Origin: Lentzea sp. NBRC 102530
GTDB taxonomy: Bacteria; Actinomycetota; Actinomycetes; Mycobacteriales; Pseudonocardiaceae
Reading direction: 5' to 3'
Assembly (NCBI RefSeq): GCF_030269365.1
Contig: NZ_BSTF01000001.1
Location: 1 to 64,000 of the forward strand
DNA: 64,000 bases
Shown here: piece by piece, positions 1 to 8,457 of the stretch
How the letters are laid out: every line of letters starts with the position of its first letter
How positions within the stretch are numbered: the stretch's first letter is position 1
Translations under genes and position numbers: made by a program
The notes under the pieces: generated by a model
The model's database searches: none
Seen by the model: only the letters and a program-made list of their open reading frames with translations
Told to the model about the DNA's origin: nothing

Positions 1-97
1 AAGGCCCCCAGCTAGACCACTGGGTTGATAGGCCAGAGGTGGAAGACCGGTAACGGTTGGAGCTGACTGGTACTAATAGGCCGAGGACTTGTTACAA
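1..97 (+). rRNA. rrl: 23S ribosomal RNA, 3' end (partial)
   Basis: The first ~97 bases carry the conserved 3' terminal helix region of bacterial 23S rRNA, including the block GACTGGTACTAATAGGCCGA near 64-83. The gene begins before the window. The 5S gene follows after about 110 bp on the same strand, the usual 23S-5S order. The exact 3' end is approximate (93-98). Confidence 0.93.
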
Positions 98-204
98 AGA
101 CGCTACGCATCCACTGTGCGGTTCTGGGAGAACAACCAGGACCGATCGACCCCTGGCAGAGAAGTTTTCTGCTGGTCGGGGTTCTAGGTTGATATTTCCA
201 TAGT

Positions 205-323
205 GTTTCGGTGGTTATAGCGTTGGGGAAACACCCGGTCCCATTCCGAACCCGGTAGTTAAGCCCTTCTGCGCCGATGGTACTGCACTGGTTACGGTGT
301 GGGAGAGTAGGTCGCCGCCGAAC
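205..323 (+). rRNA. rrf: 5S ribosomal RNA
   Basis: About 119 nt that starts GTTTCGGTGGTTATAGCG and ends GTCGCCGCCGAAC, so the two ends pair to form helix I (GTTTCGGTGG against CCGCCGAAC). Internal blocks such as CCCATTCCGAACCCGG and AAGCCCTTCTGCGCCGATGG are typical of actinobacterial 5S rRNA. It is the last gene of the rRNA operon; a strong hairpin lies 7 bp downstream. Confidence 0.95.
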
Positions 324-330
324 TTACGTA

Positions 331-383
331 CAGAAGGCCCCCGAGGGTCGAGCGCCACAAGCGCTCCCCTCGGGGGTCTTCTG
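331..383 (+). terminator. Terminator hairpin of the rRNA operon
   Basis: Long inverted repeat: CAGAAGGCCCCCGAGGG on the left (331-347) pairs with CCCTCGGGGGTCTTCTG on the right (367-383), with a smaller AGCGC/GCGCT stem in the loop. It lies directly after the 5S gene. There is no clear T-tract, which is common for actinobacterial terminators. Confidence 0.8.
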
Positions 384-913
384 CTGTCTCCACCACCCAG
401 CGCGAACGGTCCGCTCACACCGCCCGCCGGCGCGACCACAGTCCGACGACCCATCGAGCGAACCACGACGATTTGTGGTCCACACACCCGAACCGACCGC
501 AGCCGCGGCCACCTCCAACACCAGGCCTCGTCGCCAAGCCGCAGCACCAAGCCGCAGCACCAAGCTGTCGCCAGCAAGCGAGCTGCGGTCGAACTCCCAA
601 CTTGACGACGGCCAACCCTCACGCACCGAACCTCGCGCCCTGTCTTGTGGCACCCACACCGTCACCCCCACACATCTCGCCCCGCACGCCGCACCCCACA
701 ACCCCGGTTTTCGCCGCCCCACCCACGGGAGCGCAGCGATCCGCTAACTCGATCGGGTGAGAGACGTCCGGATTCGGCCGGTTCTCCCTCTACTAGTTAT
801 TTCGACGAGTCGGTCTCGAGGGAGGTGTCCCAAAAGCATGGTCATCTTCGCCGCGCAATGAGGAAGTCGCGTGGGGAGCCGGCCGCTGACGCCTGCCGGG
901 TACCTTCTCTCCC
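384..913. other. Intergenic region without a supported gene
   Basis: About 530 bp between the rRNA terminator and dgt. Several overlapping frames stay open here but their products are Pro/Arg/Thr-rich and low-complexity, without a ribosome binding site or family likeness, so they are taken as chance frames of GC-rich DNA. A short direct repeat of about 13 bp (AAGCCGCAGCACC, twice near 535-563) is the only internal structure noticed. TACCTT at 901-906 lies 7 bp before the dgt ATG and could be a -10 box of a leaderless transcript. Confidence 0.5.
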
Positions 914-2455
914 ATGCACAACGAGCAACGCACCGCCCGTCGGTCCGCCGGAGTGGGCAGGACGGCCGACCTCGCCACCAACCCGTTCCGGGTGGACCGA
1001 GATCGCGTGGCGAGCAGCCCGTTCTTCGCGAGGCTCGGTGGTGTCACGCAGGTGGTGAGTTCCACGGGCTCCGGGCTGCTGGTGCACAACCGGCTCACCC
1101 ACAGCCTGAAGGTGGCGCAGGCGGCACGTGCCATCGCTGAGCGGTTGACCGGCCGGCCCGAGCTGACCGCGGTGCTGGAGAAGCTGGGTGGGTGCGACCC
1201 CGACGTGGTGGAGGCGGCGGCGTTGGCGCATGACCTGGGGCACCCGCCGTTCGGGCACCTCGGGGAGCAGGTGCTGGACCGGCTGGCTCGGCACCGGTTC
1301 GGGTTGCCGGACGGGTTCGAGGGGAACGCGCAGTCGTTTCGGATCGTGACGACCACGGATGTCCGCGGGCCCAAGGCGTTGGGGCTGGACCTGACGGTGG
1401 CGGTGCGGGCGGCGATGTTGAAGTACCCGTGGACTCGGCACCAGCCGCTCGGGCTGGAGGTGGCGCCTCGCGGTGCTTCGGAGCCTGATGACATGCCGGG
1501 GACCGGTAGTTCGAAGTTCTCGGCCTACGTCACGGAGATCAACGATCTGCGGCAGGCTCGGGAGCCCTTCGAGGGGCGGATCGAGTCGTGGCAGCAGACG
1601 GTCGAGGCGAGTGTCATGGACACCGCGGACGACATCGCCTACGCGATTCACGACCTCGAGGACTTCCATCGGGTCGGGGTGTTGCAGCACGCGACTGTTG
1701 CGGCTGAGTTGGGGACATGGCAGGCGCAGGCGTTGGACCTGGCCGGGTTGAGCGAGGGGGAGCTCAACGCTGAGATCCGGATGCCTGGGCGGTCGTTGGA
1801 GACGTTGCGGCGGCGGATGCATTTGAAGGACTCGTGGGTCATGAGCGACGAGGCGTTCGCGATGGCCGTGCGGAAGGTCAGCAAGGAGCTCGTGGACGGG
1901 CTGTTGGCGGTGCCGTTCGACGGGTCCGTGGAGGCCGAGCAGGCGGTGGCCGGGTTCAGTGCCCGGTGGACTCGGCGGTTGGTGGACGCGGTCGGGGTGA
2001 TCGAGGAGCCGACGGCGCGGTCCGGGCACGTTGTACTGGCTGTCCAACAGTGGCACGAGGTGCAGGTGTTGAAGTTCGTGCATCGGCGGTTCGTGTTGCT
2101 CCGTCCCGATTTGGCGTTGCACCAGCGCGGGCAGGCGCGGCTGTTGAGTTCGCTGGTGGACGCGTTGGAGCAGTGGGTGACCGATCGGGCCGAGGCCGAT
2201 CGGTTGCCGCGGCGGTTGCACGACCTGGTGGAGCTGGCCGAAACGGAGTACGCGGCGCTCGCCCGGACGGAGCCGTCCACATTGGTCGGTGCGGCCGGGG
2301 AGTTGCCGGTGGGGCCCGACGTGGTCAAGGGGCTCGCGCGCGGGCGGGCGGTGGTGGACTTCGTGGCTTCGCTGACGGACAACCAGGCCGCGGCGTTGCT
2401 GGAGGCGCTGTCCGGGCGGACCGGTCAGTTGTGGACTGACGCGTTTGTCCTGTGA
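914..2455 (+). CDS. dgt: Deoxyguanosinetriphosphate triphosphohydrolase (dGTPase)
   Basis: A 513-residue HD-domain phosphohydrolase that cleaves dGTP (or other dNTPs) to the nucleoside and tripolyphosphate, trimming the dNTP pool in the cytoplasm. The metal-binding HD signature is visible: His63 in the block NRLTHSLKV, His106-Asp107 in AHDLGHPPFGH, and a distal Asp near 237 in DTADDIAYAIHD. The family block EGNAQSFR lies at 136-143. The start is the ATG at 914; no Shine-Dalgarno is seen but TACCTT sits 7 bp upstream, compatible with a leaderless mRNA. Length is typical of the longer actinobacterial dGTPases. Substrate preference cannot be read from sequence. Confidence 0.92.
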   Translation: MHNEQRTARRSAGVGRTADLATNPFRVDRDRVASSPFFARLGGVTQVVSSTGSGLLVHNRLTHSLKVAQAARAIAERLTGRPELTAVLEKLGGCDPDVVEAAALAHDLGHPPFGHLGEQVLDRLARHRFGLPDGFEGNAQSFRIVTTTDVRGPKALGLDLTVAVRAAMLKYPWTRHQPLGLEVAPRGASEPDDMPGTGSSKFSAYVTEINDLRQAREPFEGRIESWQQTVEASVMDTADDIAYAIHDLEDFHRVGVLQHATVAAELGTWQAQALDLAGLSEGELNAEIRMPGRSLETLRRRMHLKDSWVMSDEAFAMAVRKVSKELVDGLLAVPFDGSVEAEQAVAGFSARWTRRLVDAVGVIEEPTARSGHVVLAVQQWHEVQVLKFVHRRFVLLRPDLALHQRGQARLLSSLVDALEQWVTDRAEADRLPRRLHDLVELAETEYAALARTEPSTLVGAAGELPVGPDVVKGLARGRAVVDFVASLTDNQAAALLEALSGRTGQLWTDAFVL

Positions 2456-2784
2456 CAGCTCCTGTGGCAGGAACTGTGGCAGCGAACTGAGACGTTCTCC
2501 GGAGCTGACGACCGGAGGCGTTGTCCTGTGCTGGTGGGCCTGGAACGCCGGCCGACAGCGGTGTCCTGCAACGGTAGTGCGGGACGTCGGCCGGTGGGGT
2601 TGTCCTGTTGTCGTGGCCTGTCAGGGTTTGTTCTGTGAAGTGTGATTGTGTCTGCTAAGTGAGAAGTAGCCCAATCGGATGCTGACTGTGATCAGGCAGG
2701 CACCATACGTTGACGCCTCGACCGGGAATCGCCGGTCGCAGGCCGCGTGCTCGGGGGCACGCCAACGTTCGGGGGAGATACCCT
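2456..2784. other. Intergenic region with imperfect short repeats
   Basis: About 330 bp between dgt and the protease gene. It holds repeated TGTCCTGT-like words (near 2447, 2521, 2560 and 2604) and a tandem CTGTGGCAG pair near 2462-2482. A small frame covering 2445-2645 is Cys/Trp/Arg-rich, has no ribosome binding site and is not called. The promoter of the protease gene presumably lies in the last 150 bp; no clear -35/-10 pair was assigned. Confidence 0.4.
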
Positions 2785-5571
2785 GTGCGCCGATCTCGAA
2801 GAGGCACGACCTTAGCCGTCGCAGGTACCGCAGTTCTTCTGGCCGCACTCACCGCTGTCACGCCGGCGTCCGCAGATCCGGTCAAGGCCGCGAAGACCAT
2901 CACCGACCGCACCGCGGCGCAGATCGCCGCGCTGCAGAGCATCAAGAAGTCGCTCACCCCTGCTGAGTCCAAAGTAGACAGCGCGCTCGTCGTCGAGGCG
3001 CGCAAGCGGGTGTCGACGTCCATCACCAGTGCGCTGCCGCAGGTGCAGACCGGCGTTGCCGTGACGCCGAAGTCGACCACCCTCGTGGACATCCGCGCCA
3101 AGCAGTACTCCGAGGACCTCGTCAACGCTGTCCGCGCGGCGGGCGGGCAGATTCGGGCGGTGTCCCCGGAGCACCGCACGGTGCGCGCCGAGGTGCCGGT
3201 CGCGAAGATCTCCGAGATCGCGGGACGGGGCGACGTGGCACGCGTCGAGCCCGGCAGTGACGCGATGACGCAGGACGTGAAGAACAAGCGGGACAACAAG
3301 AACAAGGCAGCGTCCAAAGAGGACAAGGCTGCGGAGGTCGAGCGCCGGCTCGCCGAGAAGACGCTGTCCGTGCAGGCCGCGAAGGTGGCCGAGAGCGACA
3401 AGGCGCACAACGCCGAGGCCGCCCGCGGCAGCTTCCGGGTCACCGGTGTCGGCGTGAAGCTGTGTGCGCTGTCGGACGGTGTGGCCTCGCTGACCGTCTC
3501 GCAGAACAACGGCGAACTGCCGGCCGTCGACATCGTGCCCGGGCAGGCGGGCTCCGGTGACGAGGGCACCGCGATGCTCGAGATCCTCCACGACATCGCC
3601 CCGAACGCCGAACTCGGCTTCGCCACGGCGTTCAACGGTGACGCGAGCTTCGCCGACAACATCAAGAAGCTGCGCTTCGACCTCGGCTGCGACGTCATCG
3701 TCGACGACGTCATCTACTTCAACGAGTCGCCCTTCCAGGACGGCATCATCGCCCGTGCGGTCGACGCGGTCGTCGCCGACGGCGCGCTGTTCTTCTCCAG
3801 CGCGGGCAACCAGGGCAACGTCGTTGACGGCACCTCCGGCCACTACGAGGGCCAGTTCGTCGACTCCGGGGTCGGCGTCGGCAAGTTCGCGGGCTCCGCG
3901 CACGACTTCAACCCGAACCCCAACCAGAAGCAGCTGTTCAACCCGCTGTCGAACTTCTCCGGCAACGTGCCGACCGTGCTGCACTGGGCCGACCCGCTGG
4001 GGCAGTCGGCCAACGACTACGACCTCTACCTGGTCAACGCCCAGGGCAACGTCGTGACGTTCAGCCAGAACAACCAGGACGGCGCCCAGGACCCGTACGA
4101 GCGCATCAACACCCCGGCGAGCTCCACGGGCACGCGCCTCGCGGTCGTGAAGTACCGCGGTGACGACAAGTACTTCGCGCTGTCGCTGTTCGGCGGCCGA
4201 TTCGCCGACACCAACGACGGCCTCAAGAAGTACGTCACGCCCGGCACGACGCGCGGCCACTCGGCGGCCAACGGCGCCATCTCGGTCGCGGCCGCACCGG
4301 CTGCCGGCGCACTGCCGTTCGACCTCGAGCCCGGCGACCCGGCCAACCCGAAGGGCCCGTTCCCCGGCGCCTTCGACGGCACGCAGAAGCCGGAGCGCTT
4401 CACCTCCGACGGACCGCGCAAGACGTTCTTCGCGCCCGACGGCTCCCCGCTCGCCCAGACCCGGCAGAAGCCGGACATCACCGCGGCCGACGGCGTCACC
4501 ACGTCGGTGCCGGGCTTCGCGCCGTTCTTCGGCACGTCCGCCGCGGCCCCGAACGCGGCGGCGATCGCCGGTCTGATCCTGTCCGGCAACCCGACGCTGA
4601 CGCCCGCCGAGGTCAAGGAAGCGCTGACCACGACGGCGATCGACATCGTCGAGTCCGGTGTGGACAACCGCACCGGCGCCGGCATCGTGATGGCCGACCG
4701 CGCCCTCGCCTACACGGGCGCGTCACCGCAGGCACTGGCCCGCGCGCAGAAGCCGACCGTCGTCAACGACAACGACGGAAGCGCTTTCCTCAAGCCCGGC
4801 ACCACGTCCACGGTGACGCTGCCGGTCGCGAACAACGGTGACGGCTCGGCCGCGTCGACCTCGGTCGTGCTGTCGACGACGTCCGCCGGCGTCACCATCG
4901 CGCCGCGCTCCAAGTACTACGGCAACATCGACCCGGGCCAGACCGTCAGCAACACCTTCAAGGTGACCGTGCCGGCGAACGCCACGCTCGGCTCGGCGGT
5001 CAAGCTCGACGCCCGCGTGACCTACTCGGGCGCGACCTCGCCGGGCACGACCTCGTTCACGCTCCGCGTGGGTGAGCCGTCGCGCCAGTTCCAGACGTTC
5101 GCGTACACGGGTGCGCCGATCGCCATCCCGGACAACGACCAGACCGGCGTCTCGATCTCGCTGCCCGTCACGGGCGTCGGGGCGGCGTCGAACCTGAAGT
5201 TCTCCGTGGACGGCGCCACCTGCTCCGCGGCGGACGGCGCGACGACGGTCGGCATCGACCACACGTTCGTCGGTGACCTGGTGGGCACGCTCACCTCGCC
5301 GTCGGGCAAGAGCGTCACGCTGTTCTCGCGTTCGGGCGGCACCGGCGCGAACATCTGCCAGGCCGTGTTCACCGACGACGCCACGACCTCGTTCTCCAGC
5401 GTGACGGCCGCCCAGGCGCCGTTCACGGGCTCCTGGAAGCCGGTCCAGCCGCTGTCGACCCTGACCGCGGACCCGGCCGACGGCACCTGGACCTTCAAGG
5501 TCGCCGACGTGGTGGGCACCGACCGCGGCTCGCTGCGCGCGGTCAGCCTGCAGATCGCCGGCTGGGTGTAA
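2785..5571 (+). CDS. Secreted S8-family serine peptidase with C-terminal P-domain
   Basis: About 928 residues. GTG 2785 is chosen because GGGGGAGA ends 6 bp upstream and translation from it gives a clean signal peptide (basic VRRSRRG, hydrophobic core, ASA cleavage near residue 30). A propeptide-like segment and a Lys/Glu/Ala-rich helix follow (roughly 30-215). The subtilase core shows Asp231 in LCALSDGVAS, an oxyanion Asn in SSAGNQGN, and nucleophile Ser585 in FFGTSAAAPNAAA. Where subtilisins have His in an HGT motif this protein reads GDEGTAMLEI, so Glu260 occupies that place. The last ~160 residues resemble the proprotein convertase P/Homo-B domain. It is probably a secreted or wall-associated protease; substrate unknown. 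A perfect terminator follows at 5586. Confidence 0.85.
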   Translation: MRRSRRGTTLAVAGTAVLLAALTAVTPASADPVKAAKTITDRTAAQIAALQSIKKSLTPAESKVDSALVVEARKRVSTSITSALPQVQTGVAVTPKSTTLVDIRAKQYSEDLVNAVRAAGGQIRAVSPEHRTVRAEVPVAKISEIAGRGDVARVEPGSDAMTQDVKNKRDNKNKAASKEDKAAEVERRLAEKTLSVQAAKVAESDKAHNAEAARGSFRVTGVGVKLCALSDGVASLTVSQNNGELPAVDIVPGQAGSGDEGTAMLEILHDIAPNAELGFATAFNGDASFADNIKKLRFDLGCDVIVDDVIYFNESPFQDGIIARAVDAVVADGALFFSSAGNQGNVVDGTSGHYEGQFVDSGVGVGKFAGSAHDFNPNPNQKQLFNPLSNFSGNVPTVLHWADPLGQSANDYDLYLVNAQGNVVTFSQNNQDGAQDPYERINTPASSTGTRLAVVKYRGDDKYFALSLFGGRFADTNDGLKKYVTPGTTRGHSAANGAISVAAAPAAGALPFDLEPGDPANPKGPFPGAFDGTQKPERFTSDGPRKTFFAPDGSPLAQTRQKPDITAADGVTTSVPGFAPFFGTSAAAPNAAAIAGLILSGNPTLTPAEVKEALTTTAIDIVESGVDNRTGAGIVMADRALAYTGASPQALARAQKPTVVNDNDGSAFLKPGTTSTVTLPVANNGDGSAASTSVVLSTTSAGVTIAPRSKYYGNIDPGQTVSNTFKVTVPANATLGSAVKLDARVTYSGATSPGTTSFTLRVGEPSRQFQTFAYTGAPIAIPDNDQTGVSISLPVTGVGAASNLKFSVDGATCSAADGATTVGIDHTFVGDLVGTLTSPSGKSVTLFSRSGGTGANICQAVFTDDATTSFSSVTAAQAPFTGSWKPVQPLSTLTADPADGTWTFKVADVVGTDRGSLRAVSLQIAGWV

Positions 5572-5585
5572 GCAGCCGAACGAAG

Positions 5586-5615
5586 AAGGCCCCCGGCTCA
5601 CGAGCCGGGGGCCTT
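5586..5615 (+). terminator. Perfect hairpin terminator after the S8 protease
   Basis: AAGGCCCCCGGCTC (5586-5599) and its reverse complement (from 5602) flank a 3-nt loop, giving a 13-14 bp stem followed by CCTCTC. It lies 15 bp after the protease stop and 20 bp before the convergent regulator stop, so it may serve both genes. Confidence 0.85.
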
Positions 5616-5634
5616 CCTCTCATGTCAACAAGAA

Positions 5635-6615
5635 CTAGCGGTTCGGCCACTCCCACCGGATGCCGAACACACCGGGACCGAACCCGAGCGCCACGGCGTG
5701 CACGCCGCCACCCGAGTCCAGCGTGAGGTTGCGACGCCGCGACGGCGTCTCGTCCCCGGCCGGCACGCTGTACTGCTGCACGCGCGACGGCAGGTTCGTC
5801 TCGTCGAACCGGACCTCGATCACGTACTCGCGGACCGGCAGCCGGAACTTGCGCGCGAACGTGTTGTTGCCCTTGGGGGCGTGACCCTCGGGGAACACCA
5901 GCTGGTATTCCATGATCAGGGTCTCGCCGCGGGTCAACGGCCGTTCGAACATCATCTCCGCGACCATGATGTTGGCCTCGTGGTCGCGGGCGATGCGGCC
6001 CAGGTGGCAGTTGCGCACGTTCGTGATCTCGGGGAGCACGTCGCTCTCCTCGGTCTCGAACACGAGCGCCCACCGGTCAGGGCCGTCCTGCTCCGCCCGC
6101 AGGATCTGCCGCACCCACACGGATTTCTGCCCGCCGTCGGCAGAGATCTCGATGCGGTCGTGCTGGCTGATCCGGCCGAGCTTCAGGTCGGACGACGTGT
6201 CGACCTTCGAGAGCAGGTTCGCGACCCGCTCCCGGCGCGCCCAGAGGGCGTCGATCGGCATCATCGTGGTCGGACGGCATCGGCGGCCCCGCGGACGAGG
6301 CGGTCCGAGCAACGCCGACAGACCCGACTGAGGCACGCCCAGGACCGACTCGAGGTGCCGCAGCGCCTCCAGTGATTCAGGGCGTTCAGGCCTTCGCCGT
6401 CCTGACTGCCAGTAGCTGAGCGTCGCGACGCTGATGGTCACGCCGCGCAGTGCCAACCGGTGCTGGATGCGGTCGAGGCTGAGTCGGCTCGCCTTGATCG
6501 CCGCCCTCAACGCTTCCGGGAACGGTCCCGTCGTCAAGAGCTGCGTAAGGCTGCCGTGGCCCGTTGAGTCAGTGTCGTCAACGGTCAGTGTTGGTCGACC
6601 GGCAGCAGTCGTCAT
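5635..6615 (-). CDS. XRE-type helix-turn-helix protein with long C-terminal sensor region
   Basis: 326 residues. An HTH of the Cro/CI type lies at about 30-105, with the segment LRGVTISVATLSYWQSGRRRPER typical of the recognition helix and following turn. A basic linker (PPRPRGRRCRP) leads to a ~200-residue C-terminal region rich in beta-strand-like segments (GRISQHDRIEISADGG, ALVFETEESDVLPEI) that I do not recognise; it may sense a ligand or surface signal. The start ATG at 6615 is the first in frame after a 240-bp divergent gap. No partner gene suggests its target; the gene is convergent with the protease. Function beyond DNA binding is not assigned. Confidence 0.6.
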   Translation of the reverse strand: MTTAAGRPTLTVDDTDSTGHGSLTQLLTTGPFPEALRAAIKASRLSLDRIQHRLALRGVTISVATLSYWQSGRRRPERPESLEALRHLESVLGVPQSGLSALLGPPRPRGRRCRPTTMMPIDALWARRERVANLLSKVDTSSDLKLGRISQHDRIEISADGGQKSVWVRQILRAEQDGPDRWALVFETEESDVLPEITNVRNCHLGRIARDHEANIMVAEMMFERPLTRGETLIMEYQLVFPEGHAPKGNNTFARKFRLPVREYVIEVRFDETNLPSRVQQYSVPAGDETPSRRRNLTLDSGGGVHAVALGFGPGVFGIRWEWPNR

Positions 6616-6856
6616 GGTGACTCCCCGCTGTCATAAGATCACGCCCCAGTGACCCTACCCGTCCGTGAACATCGCTGGTCGGAGCCGGATGGAGTCAATG
6701 GTTAATCCATACGGTTGATGAGTTCACGCTTTCGAGACTCATCTGTCAAGCGTTACGAACTCATCGGTAACATCTCCGTGCCGTGCACGGCCCGTGTCTG
6801 CCTGGTTCTAGTGTGTGCACGGTGACCGATTTCGACGTGCTGACCTCGGAGGTCGG

Positions 6857-7537
6857 GTGAGCCGGGTACGTCCGGTTCCCGGCGGCAGGGCCGTCGAGGT
6901 CGAACCGGAACGGATCCTGGGGTGGATCGGCAGGTTCTCGACCCGCCACGGCGCCGCCACCATCTCAGTGGGTGAGACCGAGGTCGTCGTCACGGCCGAG
7001 GACGGCGCCACGGCCACGTTCCCCACCCGCGGTGGCGAGTCCGTGGAGGAGGTCGTCGCGAAACTGGCCGAACCTCGACGGGTCGGACTCGTGCTCGTGC
7101 GGCTCGGCGGGCACAGCGTCGGCATCGCGTACGGCGGCAAGGTCGAGGTGTCGGCCACGGACCGCAAGCAGGTGCACGGCCGCATCCGTGCGGGCGGGTG
7201 GTCGCAGCAGCGGTTCGCGAGACGAAGAGAAGGACAGGCCCGCGTCGCGCTCCAGGCCGCGGCCGACGACGTCGCGAGGGTGCTCGTGCCCAGGCTCGCC
7301 GACCTCGACTCGGTGGTGCTCGGCGGCGACTGGCAGGCGCTCGACGTCCTGCGCGACGACCGCAGGCTCTCGGGCGTCTTCCGATTGGCCGAGGACCGCG
7401 TCCTGGACGTCCCCGAACCCCGGCGCACGGTGCTCGACGAGGCCGCTGAACGGGCCCGATGCGTCGAGATCGTGATCCAGGACACGCGGGCAACCGATGG
7501 GGCGCCCGGCCGCATGGATACGGGTGAGGGTGCCTGA
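6857..7537 (+). CDS. acVLRF1-family peptidyl-tRNA hydrolase (release-factor-like)
   Basis: About 226 residues. The N-terminal block RVRPVPGGRAVEVEPERILG and the central GGWSQQRFARRR match the actinobacterial branch of the Vms1/ANKZF1/eRF1-like family (acVLRF1), in which a Gln in the loop before the basic helix replaces the GGQ motif and releases nascent chains from stalled ribosomes or 50S subunits. Gln residues are visible at the expected place (WSQQR). GTG 6857 is preferred over the in-frame GTG 6815 because GGAGG at 6848-6852 precedes it by 4 bp. It acts in ribosome quality control in the cytoplasm (family knowledge). The neighbouring Pro/Thr-rich protein and sigma factor follow on the same strand within 35 bp. 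Confidence 0.72.
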   Translation: MSRVRPVPGGRAVEVEPERILGWIGRFSTRHGAATISVGETEVVVTAEDGATATFPTRGGESVEEVVAKLAEPRRVGLVLVRLGGHSVGIAYGGKVEVSATDRKQVHGRIRAGGWSQQRFARRREGQARVALQAAADDVARVLVPRLADLDSVVLGGDWQALDVLRDDRRLSGVFRLAEDRVLDVPEPRRTVLDEAAERARCVEIVIQDTRATDGAPGRMDTGEGA

Positions 7538-7571
7538 TCCTGGCACCACCGACACCTGCTGGAGCTGTCAA

Positions 7572-7943
7572 GTGCGCAAACGAATGGTGATCGTGGCCGG
7601 AGCGGTCGCGTTGGGTGCCATCGGCATCGCGGTGCCGGCACTCGCGCTGAGCGGTGGCGAGACCACGCCCCAGCCCACGACGTCTGCTCCGCAGCCGCCC
7701 ACCTCCGCTCCGGTCGAGACGCCGTCGTCCACGGCGACCCAGGCACCCAGCACGAAGCCCACCGCGCCTTCGTCGACCTCGACGAGGACGCCGACGACGT
7801 GGACGGAGCCGACCCCGACGTCGTCGCAGGCGACGAAGCCGCCGGTCCAGACGTCGCCCTCCACCAAGCCGCCGGTGTCCACGAGCCCGGCGCACCCGCA
7901 GCCCCCGAGCAGCGCGCCGGTGGCGACGACGCCCGCCGGGTGA
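7572..7943 (+). CDS. Small exported or membrane-anchored protein with Pro/Thr/Ser-rich tail
   Basis: 123 residues starting at GTG 7572, with GGAG at 7561-7564 seven bases upstream. A basic start (VRKRM) and one hydrophobic segment (VIVAGAVALGAIGIAVPALAL, shown here in part only) form a signal peptide or anchor; everything after about residue 27 is a low-complexity P/T/S/A tail. No domain is recognisable. The TGA at 7941-7943 overlaps the GAGGAG ribosome binding site of the sigma factor gene, suggesting coupled translation. A second protein with the same architecture follows the sigma factor, so the three probably form one regulatory unit. Function unknown. Confidence 0.6.
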   Translation: MRKRMVIVAGAVALGAIGIAVPALALSGGETTPQPTTSAPQPPTSAPVETPSSTATQAPSTKPTAPSSTSTRTPTTWTEPTPTSSQATKPPVQTSPSTKPPVSTSPAHPQPPSSAPVATTPAG

Positions 7944-7953
7944 GGAGTCCCCG

Positions 7954-8457
7954 CTGAACTGGGAGGCTGAGTTCACCGACTGCTTCGACCGGTGCGCCGA
8001 CTCGATGCGCTTCACGGCGTTCCTGCTGTGCGGCAACTGGCACGAGGCGGAGGACGTCATGCAGTCGGCGTTCTTGAAGCTGTACCTGGCAGGTCCGAAG
8101 CTCGCGGACCGGTCGGGGCTCGAACCGTACCTGCGGCAGATCGTCGTGCGGACGTTCCTCGCGGAACGCCGCAAAGTGCGCTGGCGCAGGGAGAAGCTGA
8201 CTGACGCACCCCCAGAGGGCCTGTCCTCCGCCATCGCGGCGGAGGACAGGCTCGTGGTGTGGCAGGCGCTCACCGCCGTCCCCGCACGGCAGCGCGCTGT
8301 CCTCGTGCTGCGCTTTTGGCACGATCTGAGCGTCGAGGACACGGCGGCCGCGCTGAAGTGCTCGACGGGCACGGTGAAGTCGCAGAGCAGCAAGGGCCTG
8401 GCGGCGTTGCGCCGCGAGCTCGGGCCCGAATTCGACCACTTGAGGCTGGAGGTGTGA
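7954..8457 (+). CDS. ECF-type (SigE-like family) RNA polymerase sigma factor, apparent CTG start
   Basis: 167 residues from CTG 7954 (LNWEAEFTDCFDRCADS). Region 2 is seen in MRFTAFLLCGNWHEAEDVMQSAF (part) and region 4 in PARQRAVLVLRFWHDLSVEDTAAAL with the HTH CSTGTVKSQSSKGLAALR. No ATG, GTG or TTG exists in frame between the end of the upstream low-complexity gene and Met at 8005, which would cut into region 2.1; CTG 7954 has GAGGAG (7942-7947) at a 6-bp spacing. The gene overlaps the next start (TGATG). It should direct RNA polymerase to a small regulon; the flanking membrane protein is a candidate anti-sigma. Start codon is the main uncertainty. Confidence 0.78.
   Translation: MNWEAEFTDCFDRCADSMRFTAFLLCGNWHEAEDVMQSAFLKLYLAGPKLADRSGLEPYLRQIVVRTFLAERRKVRWRREKLTDAPPEGLSSAIAAEDRLVVWQALTAVPARQRAVLVLRFWHDLSVEDTAAALKCSTGTVKSQSSKGLAALRRELGPEFDHLRLEV

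Noticed and set aside
2445-2645. 66-codon frame after dgt
   Set aside because: Cys/Trp-rich, no ribosome binding site, overlaps the dgt stop and follows short repeats.
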